Shown here: one piece after another, positions 47,088-56,120 of the stretch | How positions within the stretch are numbered: position 1 is the stretch's first letter | Layout of the letters: the number at the start of each line of letters is the position of its first letter | Assembly (NCBI GenBank): GCA_024404875.1 | Contig: JAKSPK010000005.1 | Location: 1 to 64,000, forward strand | Direction: 5' to 3' | Length of the DNA: 64,000 nt | Origin: Oscillospiraceae bacterium | GTDB taxonomy: Bacteria > Bacillota > Clostridia > Oscillospirales > Ruminococcaceae | Program-made: the position numbers and the translations under genes | Notes under the pieces: model-generated | The model's input: only the letters and a program-made list of their open reading frames with translations | What the model was told of the DNA's origin: nothing | The model's database searches: none

Positions 47088-48075
47088 GCATAATGTACTA
47101 TATATGGTCGTTCCTTGCTACAATGAGGAGGCTGTACTCAATGAGACATCAAAGCGCCTGCGCGAAAAATATGAAGCACTGATCGGTTCGGGGCTGATTT
47201 CGCCGGACAGCCGCGTAGTCTTTGTCAATGACGGTTCAAAGGACAAAACATGGGAGATCATTACCGCACTGCATGATGAGGCGCCGGAATTTTTCTCCGG
47301 CATCAATCTCGCGCATAACGCCGGCCATCAGAATGCGGTACTGGCCGGACTGATGACAGTCAAGGATCTCTGTGATATGGCGATCACAATGGATGCCGAT
47401 TTGCAGGATGACATAAACGCGATTGACGAAATGGTCAAGGAATATCACGCAGGCAGTCAGGTGGTTTACGGCGTGCGCAGCGCCCGTGATACGGACACAT
47501 TTTTCAAGAAATTTACGGCGGAATCCTTCTATAAGCTGATGCAGAAAATGGGCGCGGATGTGGTCTACAATCACGCGGATTTCCGGTTGATGAGCAGACG
47601 CGTTTTGCAGGAGCTGGGCAAATTCCGCGAAGTGAATCTGTTCCTGCGCGGCATGGTCCCGCTGATCGGTTTCAAGAGCAGCAAGGTCTATTATGAGCGT
47701 GCGGAGCGCTTTGCGGGCGAGAGCAAATATCCGCTGAAAAAGATGCTCGCCTTTGCGATCAACGGCATTACTTCATTCAGCACGAAGCCGCTGAAGCTCA
47801 TCACAGGGCTTGGCGTAGCGATGTCATTGATTGCCGTGATCGCGTTTATCTGGGCGTTCATCGTCAAGCTGCTCGGATATTCGACGCTCGGCTGGTCGAG
47901 CATGATGTGTTCGATCTGGCTGATCGGCGGCTTGCAGCTTCTGGCGCTCGGCATCATCGGCGAATACATCGGCAAGATTTATGCAGAGGTCAAGCAGCGT
48001 CCGCGCTATATCATTGCGGATTTCATCAATGATGCGCCGGAGGAATCCGGGAATGACAGTCGTGCGTCAGAATAA
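47080..48075 (+). CDS. GtrB/DPM1-like polyprenyl-phosphate glycosyltransferase
   Basis: The 331-residue GT2 enzyme has an N-terminal catalytic domain with VPCYNEEAVL (about 9-18), VFVNDGSKDKTWEII and the DxD-like MDADLQDD (about 104), followed by an amphipathic helix. Two C-terminal membrane helices lie at about 240-262 and 275-298. Such enzymes load a sugar onto undecaprenyl phosphate at the inner face. It overlaps the GT-C gene by 8 nt, the usual pairing of a sugar loader and a sugar user. RBS GGAGAAAAACA. Confidence 0.92.
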   Translation: MTEHNVLYMVVPCYNEEAVLNETSKRLREKYEALIGSGLISPDSRVVFVNDGSKDKTWEIITALHDEAPEFFSGINLAHNAGHQNAVLAGLMTVKDLCDMAITMDADLQDDINAIDEMVKEYHAGSQVVYGVRSARDTDTFFKKFTAESFYKLMQKMGADVVYNHADFRLMSRRVLQELGKFREVNLFLRGMVPLIGFKSSKVYYERAERFAGESKYPLKKMLAFAINGITSFSTKPLKLITGLGVAMSLIAVIAFIWAFIVKLLGYSTLGWSSMMCSIWLIGGLQLLALGIIGEYIGKIYAEVKQRPRYIIADFINDAPEESGNDSRASE

Positions 48076-48215
48076 TACCGTACCCTATGTCAAATCAGGG
48101 CGTGTTCAGATTCGGCATCGGCAGTCAGCCGACCGGACCGATTTGAATGCTCTTTGCGGCAAAATCAAAAAGTTTGCTGATGCATACAGCAAGTTCAGCG
48201 AAACAGCATAAATAA

Positions 48216-48247
48216 AACCGCGCACCGTTGTGAAACGGTGCGCGGTT
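48216..48247. terminator. Bidirectional terminator after the GtrB gene
   Basis: AACCGCGCACCGTT (48216-48229) pairs perfectly with its complement (48234-48247) over 14 bp, with a 4-nt loop. A T-rich stretch follows on both strands. It separates convergent genes. Confidence 0.9.
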
Positions 48248-48256
48248 GTGTTTTGT

Positions 48257-48814
48257 TCAGAACAGATTCATGATTGCCTGCAATCCGCCATAGGAGAGCA
48301 GACACATAATGATTGTTGCGAGGATCAGGCCGCAGAAGATCGCCGGAACGGACTTTTTGCGGCTGACATGGAGCAGCGCTGCAATCAGTGAACCGGTCCA
48401 TGCGCCGGTGCCGGGCAGCGGGATGCCAACAAACAGCAGCAGGCCGAGAAATTCGTATTTTCGGATCTTTGTCGCTTTTGGGCCTGTGCCGCGCGCTTTG
48501 AGCCAGAGTGCCAGTTTGCGCATCCAGCCGATCTTGCAGCCTTCCATCCAGTTGAGGATCTTTTCGATGAACAGCAGGATGAACGGGATTGGCAGGATGT
48601 TGCCGAGGATGCAGACGCCGACAGCTTCCCACATCGGAATATTCAGGATCGAAGCAGCGATCAGACCGCCGCGCAGCTCCAGAATCGGGATCAGTGAAAT
48701 GATGAACGGAATCAGGACCGGCGGAAGACCGCCGAGTAATTCGGTCATTTTTTCAGCGAGCTTCTCTGCGCCGCCGGATGCGAGCAGAGCGGCCATACAC
48801 GCGCTCAGATGCAT
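48257..48814 (-). CDS. Putative small multi-drug export family protein
   Basis: The 185-residue membrane protein has about five hydrophobic segments and the conserved PILELRGGLIAA segment (about 46-57) and PLPGTGAWTGSLIAALL (about 132-148) of the PF06695/COG2426 family. The name 'multi-drug export' is historical; no substrate is known. The ATG at 48814 is set by CGGAGGA 6 nt upstream. Confidence 0.88.
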   Translation of the reverse strand: MHLSACMAALLASGGAEKLAEKMTELLGGLPPVLIPFIISLIPILELRGGLIAASILNIPMWEAVGVCILGNILPIPFILLFIEKILNWMEGCKIGWMRKLALWLKARGTGPKATKIRKYEFLGLLLFVGIPLPGTGAWTGSLIAALLHVSRKKSVPAIFCGLILATIIMCLLSYGGLQAIMNLF

Positions 48815-48881
48815 ATTGGTTTCCTCCGTACATATTATATAGGATTGCCGTGCGGACATTCCGCTGCGGCCAAGTACTGAC

Positions 48882-48910
48882 ATTATCCCATAAAAACGCC
48901 CTGCCGTCAA
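48882..48910 (-). promoter_or_regulatory. Promoter of the small multi-drug export family gene
   Basis: On the minus strand, TTGACG (48905-48910) and GATAAT (48882-48887) are 17 nt apart, about 70 nt before the start. The remaining 48911-49040 holds nothing I can identify. Confidence 0.78.
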
Positions 48911-49040
48911 GCATTTTGCGGAAAATTGACGCTTTACACAATTTTTGGAGGACGATTTTTGGAAATCGTCGATGATGACCAAAAAGAAATGAATGAAAAT
49001 CCGGTTCCTTGCTGAAACGCATAAATTGAAGTTTGCCTAC

Positions 49041-49069
49041 TTTCTTTTTTTATCCGGGTATGATATAAT
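49041..49069 (+). promoter_or_regulatory. Probable promoter of the ABC exporter operon
   Basis: A perfect TATAAT (49064-49069) preceded by GTATGA is well placed 78 nt before the start. The -35 position holds only TTTCTT. Confidence 0.55.
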
Positions 49070-49146
49070 AAACTCGTACGCTGTGTGATCGGCGCCGCTG
49101 AATGTCGGACTGAAACATTTTGCACAGCAGAAAGGAACGGAAAACG

Positions 49147-50085
49147 ATGGGCTTTTCGGTTAGGGAACTGTTTAAGAAATACGGCGACAAGGTCGTTGTC
49201 GATCACCTGAGCTTTGAAATGAATGAGCCGGGTGTCTATGCGCTGCTCGGTACGAACGGAGCAGGCAAGACGACTTCGATCCGCATGATCCTCAATATGC
49301 TGGCGAAGGACGGCGGAACGGTCGAATGGAACGGCGCTCCGCTCTCGCTCAAAACCTGCAATGTCGGCTACCTCGCGGAGGAGCGCGGCCTTTATCCGAA
49401 AAATACGCTGATGGATCAGCTGATGTATTTCGCTTCGCTGCGCGGACTTTCCCGCTCGGAGGCGAAGGAGCGCATCCGGTACTGGGCAGAGCGTCTGGAG
49501 GCGACCGAATATCTCTATCCGCCGCAGACCGGCGCGAAGGCGCCGAAGCCGAAGAAGGCCGACGAGCTTTCCAAGGGTAATCAGCAGAAGATTCAGTTCA
49601 TGCTGGCACTGCTCAGCGATCCTGAGCTGCTGATTCTCGACGAGCCGCTTTCCGGTCTGGATCCGGTCAATACCGATGTATTCAAGAGCATCATCCATGA
49701 GGAGATCGGCAAAGGCAAATACCTCATCATGTCCAGCCACCAGATGGCGACGATCGAGGAATTCTGCACCGATCTGACGATCCTCAGCCGGAGCAAGACT
49801 GTTCTGCAGGGCAATCTTGCTGAGATCAAGAAAAGCTACGGCCGCATCAACCTGTTTGTCAAGGCGGAGCAGGAGCTGCGCCCGATGATCGAGCGGGCAG
49901 GCATCACGGTACTGTCGAGCGTCGGCTTTTCGTATCAGTGCCGCGTGACGGGCGAGGAACAGGCAAATGCGCTGCTCCGTTCGCTGGTCTCGCAGGGGGT
50001 CACGCTGATCGCCTTCGAGCTGCGTGAGCCGAGCCTGCATGAGATCTTTGTGGAAAAGGTGGGCGAAGTTCATGAAGAGTCTTGA
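49147..50085 (+). CDS. ABC transporter ATP-binding protein (NatA-like)
   Basis: The 312-residue nucleotide-binding subunit has Walker A LGTNGAGKTTS (about 36-46), a variant signature LSKGNQQKIQ (about 141), Walker B LLILDEPLSGLD (about 161-172) and the switch His in SSHQM. The C-terminal 90 residues after the ABC core are typical of NatA-type exporters. RBS AGAAAGGAA. It overlaps the first permease by 14 nt. Confidence 0.94.
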   Translation: MGFSVRELFKKYGDKVVVDHLSFEMNEPGVYALLGTNGAGKTTSIRMILNMLAKDGGTVEWNGAPLSLKTCNVGYLAEERGLYPKNTLMDQLMYFASLRGLSRSEAKERIRYWAERLEATEYLYPPQTGAKAPKPKKADELSKGNQQKIQFMLALLSDPELLILDEPLSGLDPVNTDVFKSIIHEEIGKGKYLIMSSHQMATIEEFCTDLTILSRSKTVLQGNLAEIKKSYGRINLFVKAEQELRPMIERAGITVLSSVGFSYQCRVTGEEQANALLRSLVSQGVTLIAFELREPSLHEIFVEKVGEVHEES

Positions 50086-51427
50086 TCTGCGCGGCACCGG
50101 AACGGTCTTCCGCTATACGGTGCAGCAGCATTATAAAAACCGTTCTGTTCTGATTTTTCTGCTGCTGCTGTTTCTGGGTGCACTCGCGGTCTTTCCGATC
50201 CGTGCGCTGATCGGCGGCCAATCTGTCACCGAGACAAAAATCAAGCAGGTATATTTCCGCAATGAGACCGGCTTTGTGATCGAAGCAGAGGATATCAAGA
50301 AGGATGCTGTGTTTGCCGGCGTGGAGATCATCGACACAAAGGATGATGATGCGGAGCTTGCAAAAACGATCGCATCCGAAGAGAATGCGGCAGCGTCGGT
50401 CATGACGATCGACCGCGAAAAAATGTGCTTTGATATCCGCACGAATTACAGTGCAGCCAGCGAGATCGGCAATGCGGAAGCGGAGGCACTGAACCAGGTG
50501 CTCAGACAGGCACTGCATCAGGCGCTGCTGCGCGCACAGTCCGTGACAGCGGAGCAGGAGACACTTCTGCACAGCGCGGTCTATTCGCAGGTCGCCAAGG
50601 TCAGTGACTATCTTCGCGATGCAGAAGAGACCGGTACGGATACGCACGTTTTTGCAAATCTGGTGTATTGCTATCTGATTATCCTGCTGAATACGCTGGC
50701 GATGAGCTATGTTTTCCAGCAGTGCATGGAGGAGAAGGTCTCGAAGCTGGTTGAATCTCTGCTTGTCAGCGTATCGCCGACAGCGCTGATTCTCGGCAAG
50801 CTGCTGGCCGTCACGCTCTTTATCTTCTTCGGACTGGGGCTTGTTGTCCTCGGACTGTTTATTTCGTTCCAGATCGGCTCGCAGATGACGGATCCGCAGA
50901 TTCTGACAGACATGATCAAGGGCGTTATCCAGGTCGATTTTTCGGCGCTGCACATCAGCGGCGGAACGATTGCGCTCTTTTTGCTCTGCATTCTGCTGGC
51001 CTATGCGATCGCCGCATCGTTCAGTGCGATTGTCGGCTCCTGCTGCTCCCGTACGGAGGATACGCAGCACGCCAGCCTTGCAGTTGTTTTGTTCATCATG
51101 ATCGGATATCTGGTCGGCACGATCGTTCCGATGTTCGAGAATGATGCTGCGTATAATATTGTATCCCTGTTCCCGCTGACCTCGATTTTCTCTGCATTCC
51201 CGAATTATGTCTGCGGAAAGATCACTGTGGGCGTCTTTACGGTCGGACTGCTGATCCAGGCAGCGACGGCGTATTTCCTCATCAAGACAGCGGGCAGAGT
51301 TTACCGGATGATGATCTTCTACCGCAGCGCGTTCCCGAAGCCGAAGCAGGTGATCCGGATGCTGCGCGAGGAGAGGGCTGCTGCGAAGTATGCGGCGGCT
51401 GGAAAGGAGGATCCTCATGGCAAATAA
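50072..51427 (+). CDS. ABC-2 type permease 1
   Basis: The 451-residue permease has one membrane helix at about 24-44, a large outside domain of about 160 residues, and five or six membrane segments from about 205. It contains MEEKVSKLVESLLVSVSPTALILGKLLAV, matched almost residue for residue in permease 2. This fits the NatB/ABC2_membrane_3 family. The substrate is unknown. The start overlaps the ATPase gene. Confidence 0.88.
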   Translation: MKSLDLRGTGTVFRYTVQQHYKNRSVLIFLLLLFLGALAVFPIRALIGGQSVTETKIKQVYFRNETGFVIEAEDIKKDAVFAGVEIIDTKDDDAELAKTIASEENAAASVMTIDREKMCFDIRTNYSAASEIGNAEAEALNQVLRQALHQALLRAQSVTAEQETLLHSAVYSQVAKVSDYLRDAEETGTDTHVFANLVYCYLIILLNTLAMSYVFQQCMEEKVSKLVESLLVSVSPTALILGKLLAVTLFIFFGLGLVVLGLFISFQIGSQMTDPQILTDMIKGVIQVDFSALHISGGTIALFLLCILLAYAIAASFSAIVGSCCSRTEDTQHASLAVVLFIMIGYLVGTIVPMFENDAAYNIVSLFPLTSIFSAFPNYVCGKITVGVFTVGLLIQAATAYFLIKTAGRVYRMMIFYRSAFPKPKQVIRMLREERAAAKYAAAGKEDPHGK

Positions 51428-52829
51428 CGGAGTTCAGCGGAGCGCGTTTTCGGGGATCGGAAAGGTTTACAGCTTTTCACTGAAACAGGCAATCGCCACA
51501 AAGGGCTGGCTGCTTTCGACACTGATTCTTGGTCTGCTGCTGCTGGTCGGCATACCGGGTGCACTGTTCATCGCTTCGTCAGCATCGGAGGACAGCGCAA
51601 GCAAAGACGACACGGAAAAGAATATCCGGCTGGTTTGCGTCGCCGACGAAACAGAGGGCGAAGCGGATTATTCCGCGCTGAATCAGATTTCGGAGGAGGA
51701 GCAGTATGAATTCAAGAACTGCGCTTCGATGGATGCGGCGATTCAGGAATCTGTCGGTGCGCGGGATGCGGTGATCCTGCGCGTGACAAAGCAGGACGGA
51801 GCCTATTCGCTGACTGTCTATCTTCCGCAGAATACGGATATCTCGCGCAGCCGTGCGAGCAGCTTCGGCACATTTGTCGAGCAGAGCTTCAAAGCGATCC
51901 TGCTGCAAAAGGCTGAGATTACTGCGGAGGGCGCGGCGCTGCTTTCAATGCCCGTCAATATGGGCACGGCGTCGGTCAATGAGAATGCAGAGGTCGAAAG
52001 CAATGATATCAATTCCGCGAAGTACATGATCAATGTGATGATGCCCTATTTCATGATGATGCTGATCTATATGATGGTCGTGCTATACGGTCAGAGCATG
52101 GCGAACAGCGTTATGCTTGAAAAAACCTCGAAGCTCATGGAGACGATCCTTGTGACCGTGCATCCGTTCGCGCTTCTGATGGGCAAGCTGCTCGCAGTCG
52201 CGACGGCGGCGGTACTGCAAATTCTGATCTGGCTCGGGGCGCTGATCTGCGGTCTGTTCGGCGGTACATCGGTACTGCTGAAGCTTGTTCCGCAGTCAGC
52301 GGATAATCAGGTTATCGCGTCTGTGCAGCAGATCACTGATTTGAATACCGGAATTTTCTCGCTCAAGGGTGCTGTGATCGCAGTTGGATTTCTGGCACTC
52401 GGCTTCCTGCTTTATCTTTCACTCTCGGCACTGTCCGGCGCGGTTGCTTCCAAGCAGGAGGATCTCAATAAGACCAACATGATCTTTTCACTGATTCTTG
52501 TTGGCAGCCTGCTTCTGACGATGTCGAGCGGTATGCTGGACAATATGTCGGAGGGGCAGCTCCCTGAAAGCCCGCTCTGGCTGAAACTGATCCCGTTCAC
52601 AGCGATCCTTGTCATGCCGGGCAGACTGCTGCTCGGCGAGGAGTCCGAACTGTCAGCAGCGGCATCCGCCGGTGTTCTGCTCCTCAGTGTGATCCTGCTG
52701 ATTATGCTGGCAACGGTAGTCTATAAACTGCTGGTGCTGTACCGCGGTGAACTGCTCAAACCGAAGCAGATTGCAGCCATGCTGAAGGAAACGCGCAAGC
52801 CGAAATCGGACGGGCAGACAAAAGCATGA
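51417..52829 (+). CDS. ABC-2 type permease 2
   Basis: The 470-residue paralogue of the preceding permease has the same plan: an N-terminal helix (about 30-52), an outside domain to about 205, then five or six helices. It includes LEKTSKLMETILVTVHPFALLMGKLLAV. The two probably form a heterodimer with one ATPase pair. RBS AAAGGAGG lies within the end of permease 1 (11-nt overlap). Confidence 0.88.
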   Translation: MANNGVQRSAFSGIGKVYSFSLKQAIATKGWLLSTLILGLLLLVGIPGALFIASSASEDSASKDDTEKNIRLVCVADETEGEADYSALNQISEEEQYEFKNCASMDAAIQESVGARDAVILRVTKQDGAYSLTVYLPQNTDISRSRASSFGTFVEQSFKAILLQKAEITAEGAALLSMPVNMGTASVNENAEVESNDINSAKYMINVMMPYFMMMLIYMMVVLYGQSMANSVMLEKTSKLMETILVTVHPFALLMGKLLAVATAAVLQILIWLGALICGLFGGTSVLLKLVPQSADNQVIASVQQITDLNTGIFSLKGAVIAVGFLALGFLLYLSLSALSGAVASKQEDLNKTNMIFSLILVGSLLLTMSSGMLDNMSEGQLPESPLWLKLIPFTAILVMPGRLLLGEESELSAAASAGVLLLSVILLIMLATVVYKLLVLYRGELLKPKQIAAMLKETRKPKSDGQTKA

Positions 52830-52925
52830 ACGGAGCGTTCCTTCGCGGCCGATGATGCCACTCCGCATGTTTCGTTTGGTTGTGCGCCAGAATGGAATGT
52901 GGAATAATTCACAAAATATGATTAA

Positions 52926-52964
52926 AAAACCGCTGGAATTTCTACATGAACTTCCGGCGGTTTT
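52926..52964 (+). terminator. Terminator of the ABC exporter operon
   Basis: AAAACCGCTGGAA (52926-52938) pairs with TTCCGGCGGTTTT (52952-52964), with one G-T pair and a 13-nt loop, followed by CTTG. Its T-run abuts the rpsB -35 box. Confidence 0.75.
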
Positions 52965-52965
52965 C

Positions 52966-52994
52966 TTGCCAATCTGCGGAAAATATGGTATAAT
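52966..52994 (+). promoter_or_regulatory. rpsB-tsf promoter
   Basis: TTGCCA (52966-52971) and TATAAT (52989-52994) are 17 nt apart with a TGG extension. The leader of about 125 nt may hold an S2-type autoregulatory structure, but I cannot confirm one. Confidence 0.82.
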
Positions 52995-53125
52995 ATTAAA
53001 GCACTTCGCACGGATCTGCACAGCCGCTCGGTTCAGAAGGCACTTTTTTGTCTCAGACGCGGCGACTCCTTGTGCGGTCCGGAGGTCAAACCAAATTTTT
53101 ATTTTTTATCAGGAGGTATTCCAAA

Positions 53126-53860
53126 ATGGGCGTTGTATCTATGAAACAGCTCCTCGAAGCCGGCGTACACTTCGGTCATCAGACCAGACGCTGGAACCCG
53201 AAAATGGCTCCGTATATCTTCACGGAGCGCAACGGCATCTACATCATCGATCTGCAGAAGACAGTTCGCAAGCTCGAAGAGGCTTATAACTTCGTGCGTG
53301 AGCTTTCCGCAGAGGGCAAGTCGGTGCTGTTTGTCGGTACAAAGAAGCAGGCTGCTGATTCGATCCGCGATGAAGCACAGCGCAGCGGTTCCTACTATGT
53401 CAATGCTCGCTGGCTCGGCGGCATGATGACCAACTACAAGACCATCCAGCAGCGCATTAAGCGTCTGGAGCAGCTCCACGCTATGGAAGCAGACGGCACA
53501 TTCGCTCTGCTCCCGAAGAAGGAAGTTGCAAAGCTCTCCCTCGAGATCGAGAAGCTCGAAAAGTTCCTCGGCGGTATCAAGGGCATGAAGCAGCTGCCGG
53601 GCGCACTCTTCATCGTTGACCCGCGCAAGGAGAAGATCGCTGTTGCTGAGGCTAAGAAGCTTTGCATCCCGATCGTCGCGATCGTGGATACCAACTGCGA
53701 TCCGGATGATGTTGACTATGTCATTCCGGGTAACGACGATGCGATCCGTGCGGTTAAGCTGATCGCAGGCACCATCGCAAACGCTGTCATCGAAGGCAGA
53801 CAGGGCGCAGATGCTCAGGCAGCCGAGGAAGCTGCTGTTGAAGAAGCTGCTGCTGAGTAA
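53126..53860 (+). CDS. rpsB: 30S ribosomal protein S2
   Basis: The 244-residue protein is S2: [22 protein letters not shown] at the start, [17 protein letters not shown], then [16 protein letters not shown] and [14 protein letters not shown]. An acidic Ala/Glu tail ends it. RBS AGGAGG precedes the ATG by 7 nt. Codon use favours GCT and GTT more than the neighbours, as expected for high expression. tsf follows by 21 nt. Confidence 0.98.
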   Translation: MGVVSMKQLLEAGVHFGHQTRRWNPKMAPYIFTERNGIYIIDLQKTVRKLEEAYNFVRELSAEGKSVLFVGTKKQAADSIRDEAQRSGSYYVNARWLGGMMTNYKTIQQRIKRLEQLHAMEADGTFALLPKKEVAKLSLEIEKLEKFLGGIKGMKQLPGALFIVDPRKEKIAVAEAKKLCIPIVAIVDTNCDPDDVDYVIPGNDDAIRAVKLIAGTIANAVIEGRQGADAQAAEEAAVEEAAAE

Positions 53861-53881
53861 TTTCACGGGGAGGATATAACA

Positions 53882-54805
53882 ATGGCAAGTTTTACCGCAA
53901 AGGATGTCAATGATCTCCGCAAGTCCACCGGCGTTGGCCTCATGGACTGCAAAAAGGCTCTGACCGAAGCGGACGGCGATGTCGAGAAGGCAATCGTCAT
54001 CCTTCGTGAAAAAGGTTTGGCAAATCAGGCGAAGAAGGCTGACCGCATCGCTGCTGAAGGCGCTGTTATCGCAGTGACCAACGCAGACAACTCTGTTGCT
54101 GCGATCGTCGAGGTCAACTCCGAGACAGACTTCGTCGCACAGAATGAAGAGTTCGTCGGCTTCTGCGAAGGTCTGGCACGCACAGTTCTTAACGAGAATC
54201 CGGCTGATATGGACACCCTGAACAAGACTAAGTTCGACGGCAAGGATATGACCGTCGAGGAAGCACTTCAGGAGATCTTCCTCAAGTTCCGTGAGAACCT
54301 GAAGATCCGCCGTTTTGCGCGTCTTGAAGGCGTTGTCAAGGAGTATGTCCACTTCAATAAGAAGGAAGGCGTTATCGTTGCTGCTTCCTGTGAGGCAGGT
54401 GCAGCGGATGCCGTTCTGGAGTGCCTCAATGATGTCGCACTTCAGGCTGACGCGATGAAGGCAACCTACCTCACCAAGGAAGAGGTTCCGGCAGCAGTCA
54501 TCGAGCAGGAAAAGCAGATCGTTATGGCTCAGATGGCTGACGATCCTAAGATGGCAAACAAGCCGGAGCAGGTTCTCGCGAAGATCGCTGAGGGCAAGCT
54601 CGGTGTGTACTACAAAGACAACTGCCTGCTCGCACAGGAATTCGTCAAGGGCGAGGGCGAGAGCATTGAGCAGTATGTTGCAGCCTGCGGCAAGAAGGCC
54701 GGCGCTGCAATCACGATCAAGAGCTTTGTCCGCTTCATCTGCGGCGAGGGCATTGAGAAGCGTGTTGACGATTTCGCAGGCGAGATCGCAAGTATGCTGA
54801 AATAA
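53882..54805 (+). CDS. tsf: Elongation factor Ts
   Basis: The 307-residue guanine-nucleotide exchange factor for EF-Tu starts with the UBA-like domain containing VNDLRKSTGVGLMDCKKAL (about 9-27). The core block NSETDFVAQNEEF (about 79-91) is intact. The rpsB-tsf pair is a near-universal order. RBS GGGAGGA. Confidence 0.98.
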   Translation: MASFTAKDVNDLRKSTGVGLMDCKKALTEADGDVEKAIVILREKGLANQAKKADRIAAEGAVIAVTNADNSVAAIVEVNSETDFVAQNEEFVGFCEGLARTVLNENPADMDTLNKTKFDGKDMTVEEALQEIFLKFRENLKIRRFARLEGVVKEYVHFNKKEGVIVAASCEAGAADAVLECLNDVALQADAMKATYLTKEEVPAAVIEQEKQIVMAQMADDPKMANKPEQVLAKIAEGKLGVYYKDNCLLAQEFVKGEGESIEQYVAACGKKAGAAITIKSFVRFICGEGIEKRVDDFAGEIASMLK

Positions 54806-54806
54806 T

Positions 54807-54861
54807 TACCGGAACTGTACAGGCTGTCTGCATAGGCTATCGCAGACAGCCTGTAACCGGT
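54807..54861 (+). terminator. Hairpin after tsf
   Basis: TACAGGCTGTCTGC (54818-54831) pairs over 14 bp with GCAGACAGCCTGTA (54842-54855), and TACCGG/CCGGTA extend it. There is no T-run directly after, so it may be a processing or stability hairpin rather than a simple intrinsic terminator. Confidence 0.6.
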
Positions 54862-54997
54862 ATGCTTCTCACACAAAATTTGCGGTTTATCCGCAGTATT
54901 TTGGGAACATCTTGCTGATTCTGACTGATTTTCGCAATAAAGTCGGAAATCTGAAAAATGAATGACGGATTAGTCATAAACATGATACAAAAAGTCA

Positions 54998-55026
54998 TTG
55001 CATTTTTTTTTAGATTCAGTTAAGAT
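54998..55026 (+). promoter_or_regulatory. Promoter of the cohesin-dockerin gene
   Basis: TTGCAT (54998-55003) and TAAGAT (55021-55026) are 17 nt apart. The leader holds a GTGGAT/ATCCAC hairpin (55047-55070). The stretch 54862-54997 has no gene. Confidence 0.65.
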
Positions 55027-55130
55027 ATATGTGGTATCATGTGAATGTGGATGAAGAAGGGGACATCCACCTCACGGTGCGGCGTTTGCCGTATGACCAC
55101 AACACATATACAATTTGGAGGAGTATGAAC

Positions 55131-55964
55131 ATGAAAAAGATGAGAATTGTTTCCGGTCTGCTGGCGATGGCATTGGCTGCTGTCAGCTTCGGCACGACTG
55201 CGTTTGCAGCGGACAACGTTCAGGTTAAGGTCGGCACTGACACCGTCAAGGCTGGTGATAACTTCAGTGTTGATGTTGAACTGGCTTCCGTGCCGTCTTC
55301 CGGCCTCAGCTCGATTGATTTCGCAATCAATTATGACAAGGATGTCCTGAAGATTACCGATGTAAAGCTCGGTACTGTCGGCGATACCGGCGCAAAGGCT
55401 GCTGAGGGTGACCTCGGCGATACGCTGTTCAACTGGTACGACAATGGCAAGCAGATCGTGATCGTTTGGGCGACTGGTCTGACTGATTCCAAGTATTGGA
55501 TTTCCAAGGATGGCCTGTTCCTGACCATCACCGGTACCGCTTCTGCAAGTGCAGCAAACGGCACTGAGTCTAAGCTGACTGTTGCTGCGGCTGACCGTGC
55601 GGTTTATCCGGGCGCTACTGAGAAGGCTTCTACTTACTTCTCTGCTGTCGGCGCTGACGGCAAGACCACTGACTATACCGGTTCCTTCACGAACGGCTCT
55701 GTTAAGATCGGCGATTCTGCACCATCTGGTGGCGACGATGCCAAGTGGGGTGATGCTGACTGCAACGGCGAAGTCGATGTCGCTGATGTCGTTCTGATCG
55801 CTCGCTTCTGCGCAGAAGAAGAAGGTGCTGATCTCTCTGCACAGGGCAAGAAGAATGCCGACGTTACCACGCACTCCAGCAAGGTTGATGTCGACGACGC
55901 CACGATGATTCTGAAGTCTATCGCGAAGCTGATTCCGGAATCTGATCTCGCACCGAAGGCATAA
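55131..55964 (+). CDS. Cohesin-dockerin adaptor protein (small scaffoldin)
   Basis: The 277-residue secreted protein has a signal peptide (about 1-27, ending TTAFAAD), one cohesin module (about 30-200, with VKAGDNFSVDVELASVPSSGLSSIDFAINYDKDVL and a final GSFTNGSVKI), a short Ser/Gly linker, and a C-terminal dockerin (about 208-270). The dockerin has two Ca2+ repeats, GDADCNGEVDVADVVLIARF and a second with a two-residue insert. This is the plan of ScaC-type adaptors that swap enzyme specificity on cellulosomes of Ruminococcus. Codon use is like that of rpsB/tsf. I start at the ATG at 55131; the ATG at 55125 lies too close to GGAGGAG. Confidence 0.92.
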   Translation: MKKMRIVSGLLAMALAAVSFGTTAFAADNVQVKVGTDTVKAGDNFSVDVELASVPSSGLSSIDFAINYDKDVLKITDVKLGTVGDTGAKAAEGDLGDTLFNWYDNGKQIVIVWATGLTDSKYWISKDGLFLTITGTASASAANGTESKLTVAAADRAVYPGATEKASTYFSAVGADGKTTDYTGSFTNGSVKIGDSAPSGGDDAKWGDADCNGEVDVADVVLIARFCAEEEGADLSAQGKKNADVTTHSSKVDVDDATMILKSIAKLIPESDLAPKA

Positions 55965-55984
55965 TTTTCGTAATTCGCTGAAAC

Positions 55985-56023
55985 AAATCTGCACTGTCTG
56001 AAGGGGACAGTGCAGATTTTTTT
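55985..56023 (+). terminator. Terminator of the cohesin-dockerin gene
   Basis: AAATCTGCACTGTC (55985-55998) pairs over 14 bp with its complement (56006-56019), followed by a T-run. Confidence 0.93.
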
Positions 56024-56044
56024 GTGAAAATACGGCGGATGCTA

Positions 56045-56073
56045 TTGCATCTTTGCGGAAAGTGTGCTATAAT
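56045..56073 (+). promoter_or_regulatory. glyA promoter
   Basis: TTGCAT (56045-56050) and TATAAT (56068-56073) with a TGC extension are 17 nt apart. Confidence 0.85.
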
Positions 56074-56120
56074 AACGATATCTGTATAAAACAGGAATAA
56101 ACCGGAAAGGATTGAAAAAA

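Noticed and set aside
50000..51418. 472-codon minus-strand frame opposite ABC permease 1
   Set aside because: It is antisense to a clear permease gene and the translation has no membrane segments or known domains.
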